Shown here: positions 8,508 through 10,974 of the stretch, one piece after another | Layout: the number at the start of each line of letters is the position of its first letter | Position numbering within the stretch: the first letter of the stretch is position 1 | NCBI GenBank assembly: GCA_023436425.1 | Contig: JAEZJD010000189.1 | Location: 1-10,974 of the forward strand | Direction of reading: 5' to 3' | DNA: 10,974 nucleotides | Origin: Bacteroidota bacterium | GTDB taxonomy: Bacteria > Bacteroidota > Bacteroidia > Chitinophagales > Chitinophagaceae | Made by a program: the position numbers and the translations under genes | The notes under the pieces: model-generated | What the model was told of the DNA's origin: nothing | The model's database searches: none | What the model saw: only the letters and a program-made list of their open reading frames with translations

Positions 8508-9572
8508 ATGCTTGATAGACTGGATGCAATAAAAGCAAGATTTGACGACTTAGGAGTTGCGCTTACCAACCCGGAAATAATCGGCGACAATAAAAAGTTC
8601 AGCCAAACGTCAAAAGAGTATCGCAGTTTGGAAAAAATTGTACATGCATACCACGACTATAAAAAAGCTTTGGAGGATATTGACTTCTTCCGCGAAGCCT
8701 TGAACGGATCGGATGAAGAAATGCGGGAGCTTGCAAAATTGGAATTACCGACTGCTGAAGAAAGTAAAGAGAAACTGGAGGCGGATATACGACAAATGCT
8801 GATTCCGAAAGATCCGCAGGATGATAAAAATGCAATTGTTGAAATACGTGCGGGTACCGGCGGAGATGAAGCGAGTTTGTTTGCAGGAGACCTTGCCCGG
8901 ATGTACATGCGTTATTGCGAACGGCACGGGTGGAAAACCTCAATTCTATCAGAAACTGAAGGCACAGTTGGAGGGTACAAAGAAATCCAGATTGAAGTAG
9001 TAGGAGATGACGTTTATGGCACGATGAAATTTGAGAGTGGTGTACATCGTGTACAGCGTGTACCCGACACAGAAGCCAGCGGTCGCGTACATACAAGTGC
9101 AGCCACGGTAGCAGTAATGCCGGAAGCGGAAGAAGTAGATTTTGAACTCAGGGAAAGCGATGTTAAGATGGAAACGGCAAGAAGCGGCGGCGCGGGTGGT
9201 CAGAACGTAAACAAGGTTGAGACGAAAGTTTTACTCACGCACATACCCACAGGCACTGTGGTTGTTTGCCAAACAGAAAGAACGCAGCTTGCCAACAGGG
9301 AAAAAGCAATGCAAATGATGCGTACAAAGCTTTATGAAGAACAGGTACGCAAACAGGAAGATGAAATTGCCCGCCATAGAAAAAGTCTTGTAAGCACAGG
9401 AGATCGTAGCGCCAAGATTAGAACGTACAACTTTCCGCAAGGCAGAGTTACCGATCATCGTATCGGGCTTACTTTGTATAATCTCCAGGAAGTGCTGGAT
9501 GGAAATCTCGATGAACTCATTGAAGCACTTCAGTTTGCAGAAAACTCGGAAAAACTGGCGAAGCAAAATTGA
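8508..9572 (+). CDS. prfA: Peptide chain release factor 1 (RF1)
   Basis: This is a 354-residue class I release factor that recognises UAA and UAG in the ribosomal A site and triggers hydrolysis of peptidyl-tRNA. Residues 1-105 are the helical N-terminal domain. AGTGGDEASLFAGDL (115-129) starts the core. HRVQRVPDTEASGRVHTSA carries the stop-codon tripeptide P-x-T as PDT at 186-188, which identifies RF1 and excludes RF2 (SPF). SGGAGGQNVNKVET holds the catalytic GGQ at 230-232. KIRTYNFPQGRVTDHRIG (303-320) is the conserved C-terminal signature. Length and start agree with the family. It stands alone: divergent from the amidohydrolase, with 291 bp of non-coding DNA behind it. The common partner prmC, which methylates the GGQ glutamine, is not in view. 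Confidence 0.99.
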   Translation: MLDRLDAIKARFDDLGVALTNPEIIGDNKKFSQTSKEYRSLEKIVHAYHDYKKALEDIDFFREALNGSDEEMRELAKLELPTAEESKEKLEADIRQMLIPKDPQDDKNAIVEIRAGTGGDEASLFAGDLARMYMRYCERHGWKTSILSETEGTVGGYKEIQIEVVGDDVYGTMKFESGVHRVQRVPDTEASGRVHTSAATVAVMPEAEEVDFELRESDVKMETARSGGAGGQNVNKVETKVLLTHIPTGTVVVCQTERTQLANREKAMQMMRTKLYEEQVRKQEDEIARHRKSLVSTGDRSAKIRTYNFPQGRVTDHRIGLTLYNLQEVLDGNLDELIEALQFAENSEKLAKQN

Positions 9573-9741
9573 TTTTTGTGGAATTAATTCCCTCGATTAG
9601 CTGAAGCAACAGCACAGTCGTTTAACCGAAATTCAATCCTGACTAAAAACATATTCCCAAAAACGGCGTTTCGACTGTTTCTGGCACCATTTTTTGATAT
9701 AATAATGCAGTTCTTACAGGTACTGCAACATTAACAAAGCG

Positions 9742-9762
9742 AAATATTCATTCGCAATATTT
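9742..9762. repeat. Perfect inverted repeat upstream of the candidate RNA promoter
   Basis: AAATATT (9742-9748) and AATATTT (9756-9762) are perfect reverse complements around the 7-nt spacer CATTCGC. The dyad ends 5 nt before the TATCTTTG box, thus it covers the place where a -33 element or an operator would sit. This position suits a regulator-binding site, but a chance A/T-rich dyad cannot be excluded. Confidence 0.4.
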
Positions 9763-9767
9763 GGCAG

Positions 9768-9775
9768 TATCTTTG
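9768..9775 (+). promoter_or_regulatory. Bacteroidetes -7 box (TATCTTTG) in the prfA-vanZ gap
   Basis: TATCTTTG followed by C fits the Bacteroidetes TAnnTTTG consensus very well. Transcription would start near 9780-9782. No ATG-started reading frame exists on the plus strand between here and the terminator at 9845-9873, so the product would be non-coding. A clear TTG at -33 is missing; that position is occupied by an inverted repeat. Confidence 0.5.
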
Positions 9776-9780
9776 CGTTA

Positions 9781-9873
9781 GTTAATACAGTTCTTCTCAC
9801 ATAAAGCAGTCAATTTTCTCATAAGCAGTTAGTTTTGGTTGCGACCCCTGTGTCTACAGGGGTTTATTTTTTT
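9781..9873 (+). ncRNA. Candidate small non-coding RNA, about 90 nt
   Basis: A promoter-like TATCTTTG box (9768-9775) and a textbook rho-independent terminator (9845-9873) frame roughly 93 nt with no ATG on the plus strand. Inside are two imperfect direct repeats, TTCTCACATAAAGCAGT (9794-9810) and TTCTCATAAGCAGT (9816-9829), at a 22-nt period. Apart from the terminator stem I see no stable fold, which would leave the repeats single-stranded. It does not resemble tmRNA, 6S, SRP or RNase P RNA. The 3' end is antisense to the last codons of the vanZ-like gene. The alternative is that the hairpin simply ends prfA transcripts 273 nt after the stop and the -7 box is fortuitous. Confidence 0.35.
9845..9873 (+). 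terminator. Rho-independent terminator (plus direction)
   Basis: CCCCTGT (9845-9851), loop GTCT, ACAGGGG (9856-9862) make a perfect 7-bp GC-rich stem followed by TTTATTTTTTT (9863-9873). The T-run is on the plus strand only, so it ends plus-strand transcription: prfA read-through or the candidate small RNA. On the minus strand the stem directly follows the vanZ-like stop, but no T-run follows it there. The T-run doubles as the last codons of the vanZ-like gene. Confidence 0.85.
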
Positions 9874-10250
9874 ATATACCTTTTCCAAAACCATAAACCA
9901 CCCACCGCGCCAATCATATCCGCAAGTACGTCCCAAGCATCCGCTGTGCGATTCGTTACCCAGTAGTGTTGAATTAATTCGATGGCGAAAGCATATAAAA
10001 AAGAAGCTAAAAAGAGAATCGTACTAGTCTTTTGCTGCGGCGGAAAAGCAGACCGCCACAGGAGCAACAAAACGGCGAAGAATGCGGCGTGGACCATTTT
10101 GTCCGCCTGCACTTTCTCCAGCCAATCGTCGTGCGGAATGTCAGAGCCGGGAAGAACAAATAAAATAGTTATTAGGAGAAGCCACACGACTGACAACCAT
10201 TTCCAGCCATTCCAATTATGCGGAAGATTTACTTTTCTGTTAAAGGCCAT
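9864..10250 (-). CDS. VanZ-like family membrane protein
   Basis: This is a 128-residue protein with four predicted membrane helices: about 18-35, 52-69, 75-97 and 104-124. It carries the VanZ-family signatures DKMVHAAFFAVLLLLWR after helix 1 and ELIQHYWVTNRTADAWDVLADMIGAVGG near the C-terminus (Glu91, Arg101, Asp105, Asp107, Asp111). The family is named after the teicoplanin-resistance accessory protein VanZ, but most members, including small Bacteroidetes ones like this, are of unknown function, so no resistance should be inferred. The ATG at 10250 abuts the gcvH stop (TAAATG), implying one mRNA and coupled translation. The final Lys codons lie in the T-run of the opposite-strand terminator. 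Confidence 0.9.
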   Translation of the reverse strand: MAFNRKVNLPHNWNGWKWLSVVWLLLITILFVLPGSDIPHDDWLEKVQADKMVHAAFFAVLLLLWRSAFPPQQKTSTILFLASFLYAFAIELIQHYWVTNRTADAWDVLADMIGAVGGLWFWKRYIKK

Positions 10251-10628
10251 TTAACCGACAACCTTCTCGTAAGCTGCACTATCCATGAGAGCCTCAATTG
10301 AAGAAGGATCAGATAATTTCATCTTCACCATCCAGCCGTCGCCATACGGATCAGTATTTACGAGCTCAGGATTCGTATTGAGCTTTGGGTTAATTTCTGT
10401 AATTGTTCCATCCACCGGCAGGTACAAATCTGATACGGTTTTCACTGCTTCCACCGTTCCAAACACATCCCCTGCATTCAATTGCTGACCAACTGTTTCA
10501 ATTTCCACATAAACAATATCGCCTAGCTCGTGCTGCGCAAAATCCGTGATACCGATAGTAGCTTGATCAGCTTCTAGCCTGATCCATTCGTGTTCTTTCG
10601 TATAACGCAGATTGTCAGGAAAATTCAT
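10251..10628 (-). CDS. gcvH: Glycine cleavage system H protein
   Basis: This 125-residue lipoyl carrier shuttles the aminomethyl group among the P, T and L proteins of the glycine cleavage complex in the cytoplasm. MNFPDNLRYTKEHEWIR is the classic start of the family. GTVEAVKTVSDLY places the lipoylated lysine at K63. NTDPYGDGWMVKMKLSD (91-107) is the conserved C-terminal lobe. The ATG at 10628 was chosen because the in-frame upstream codon at 10646-10644 is TTG and the extra six residues are foreign to the family; the chosen length is the family norm. It is followed without a gap by the vanZ-like gene. A weak -7-like TAATATTG lies upstream on the minus strand, one base off the consensus. No gcvT or gcvP is in view. 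Confidence 0.98.
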   Translation of the reverse strand: MNFPDNLRYTKEHEWIRLEADQATIGITDFAQHELGDIVYVEIETVGQQLNAGDVFGTVEAVKTVSDLYLPVDGTITEINPKLNTNPELVNTDPYGDGWMVKMKLSDPSSIEALMDSAAYEKVVG

Positions 10629-10704
10629 AACAGAAATTTGCTGCAATATTAAACCACAGATTACTAGTATAAAAAAGATTTAATAGTAATAGAACGTATC
10701 AATT

Positions 10705-10712
10705 TATTTTTG
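10705..10712 (+). promoter_or_regulatory. Possible -7 box (TATTTTTG) for the cobalamin-binding protein gene
   Basis: TATTTTTG matches TAnnTTTG and ends 7 nt before the ATG at 10720, so a transcript would start at or just before the start codon. The surroundings are A/T-rich and no -33 TTG is seen, so chance is a real alternative. The 91-bp gap between the two divergent genes must hold both promoters. Confidence 0.3.
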
Positions 10713-10719
10713 AGCAGCT

Positions 10720-10974
10720 ATGAAAGCTGATCGGCCAATACGGGTTCTGGTAGCAAAAGTTGGTTTAGACGGGCACGACCGCGGAGCAAAGGTGATTGCC
10801 ACCGCACTTCGCGATGCCGGCATGGAAGTCATTTACACCGGGCTGCGACAAACTGCTGAAATGGTGGTAAATGCAGCCCTCCAGGAAGATGTGGACGTTA
10901 TCGGCGTCAGCATTTTATCCGGAGCACACATGACGGTATTTCCGAAGATAATTGCGCTCATGAAAGAAAAAAAA
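10720..10974 (+). CDS. Cobalamin-binding domain protein, methylmalonyl-CoA mutase C-terminal type (cut by right edge)
   Basis: The first 85 residues are visible and the frame stays open to the window end. VGLDGHDRGAKVIATALRDAG contains the B12-binding D-x-H-x-x-G motif (D17, H19, G22), whose His is the lower axial ligand in base-off/His-on cobalamin binding. GVSILSGAH gives the second element, S64-x-L66. The final GG element would lie beyond the edge. The protein starts only six residues ahead of the domain, so it is not the C-terminal part of a full-length mutase chain. It is most likely the separate small protein of about 130-140 residues that pairs with a catalytic acyl-CoA mutase subunit (methylmalonyl-, isobutyryl- or related). 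It is divergent from gcvH. Which mutase it serves cannot be told here. Confidence 0.93.
   Translation, partial: MKADRPIRVLVAKVGLDGHDRGAKVIATALRDAGMEVIYTGLRQTAEMVVNAALQEDVDVIGVSILSGAHMTVFPKIIALMKEKK

Noticed and set aside
8991..9075. RF1 tripeptide PDT instead of E. coli PAT as an altered stop-codon specificity
   Set aside because: The motif is P-x-T with a variable middle residue, and PDT is, to my memory, common in Bacteroidetes RF1.
8599..9096. 165-codon open frame on the minus strand within prfA
   Set aside because: prfA is unambiguous over this stretch; the Leu/His/Ser/Cys-rich composition is typical of an antisense shadow.
9581..9590. Palindrome GAATTAATTC, also present at 9971-9980
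   Set aside because: The second copy is inside vanZ-like coding sequence and a 10-nt A/T-rich palindrome occurring twice is weak evidence for an operator.
9839..10027. 62-codon frame on the plus strand beginning with TTG near 9839
   Set aside because: It would read straight through the terminator hairpin and lies antisense to the vanZ-like gene.
9864..10250. VanZ-like gene as a glycopeptide-resistance determinant
   Set aside because: Only family-level similarity is visible; no vanA/H/X/S/R genes are near and the neighbours are metabolic.
10629..10646. TTG codon at 10646 as start of gcvH
   Set aside because: The six extra residues do not belong to the GcvH family, whose N-terminus begins MNFPDNLRYTKEHEW at the internal ATG.

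Overview
This window looks like chromosomal DNA of a member of the Bacteroidetes (Bacteroidota), most plausibly the Chitinophagales/Sphingobacteriia side. The evidence is a SusC/SusD outer-membrane uptake pair, TAnnTTTG-type -7 promoter boxes, no Shine-Dalgarno sequences ahead of the starts, and release factor 1, RecO and GcvH proteins of Bacteroidetes type. The genus cannot be fixed from the sequence alone. I see no transposase, integrase, CRISPR array, tRNA or rRNA, and no clear sign of recent transfer.

Layout, left to right. Positions 1-3845 (minus strand) hold a TonB-dependent receptor of the SusC/RagA type followed by the N-terminal part of its SusD/RagB lipoprotein partner, which runs off the left edge. 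A 171-bp leader with nested inverted repeats separates susC from an upstream same-strand gene (4017-6341) for a 12-TM RND/MMPL-family exporter. Divergent from that exporter is recO (6459-7196). It meets a convergent amidohydrolase/deaminase gene (7197-8408, minus) with no base between the two stop codons. The amidohydrolase is divergent from prfA, peptide chain release factor 1 (8508-9572). A 291-bp non-coding gap follows. It contains a good -7 box, an inverted repeat, direct repeats and a strong rho-independent terminator, which together suggest a short non-coding RNA of about 90 nt. The right end carries a minus-strand gcvH-vanZ-like operon (10628 to 9864) whose stop and start codons abut. 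Divergent from it is the start of a cobalamin-binding protein of the methylmalonyl-CoA mutase small-domain type, cut by the right edge.

Functionally the window mixes unrelated housekeeping genes (translation termination, RecFOR repair, glycine cleavage, B12-dependent acyl-CoA mutase chemistry) with envelope transport (SusCD import, RND-type export). No multi-gene new system is evident. The least explained items are the candidate small RNA at about 9781-9873, the structured susC leader, the asymmetric transmembrane-4 motif of the exporter, and a hydrophilic insertion in the amidohydrolase. Two starts were moved from upstream TTG codons to internal ATG codons (exporter to 6341, gcvH to 10628).
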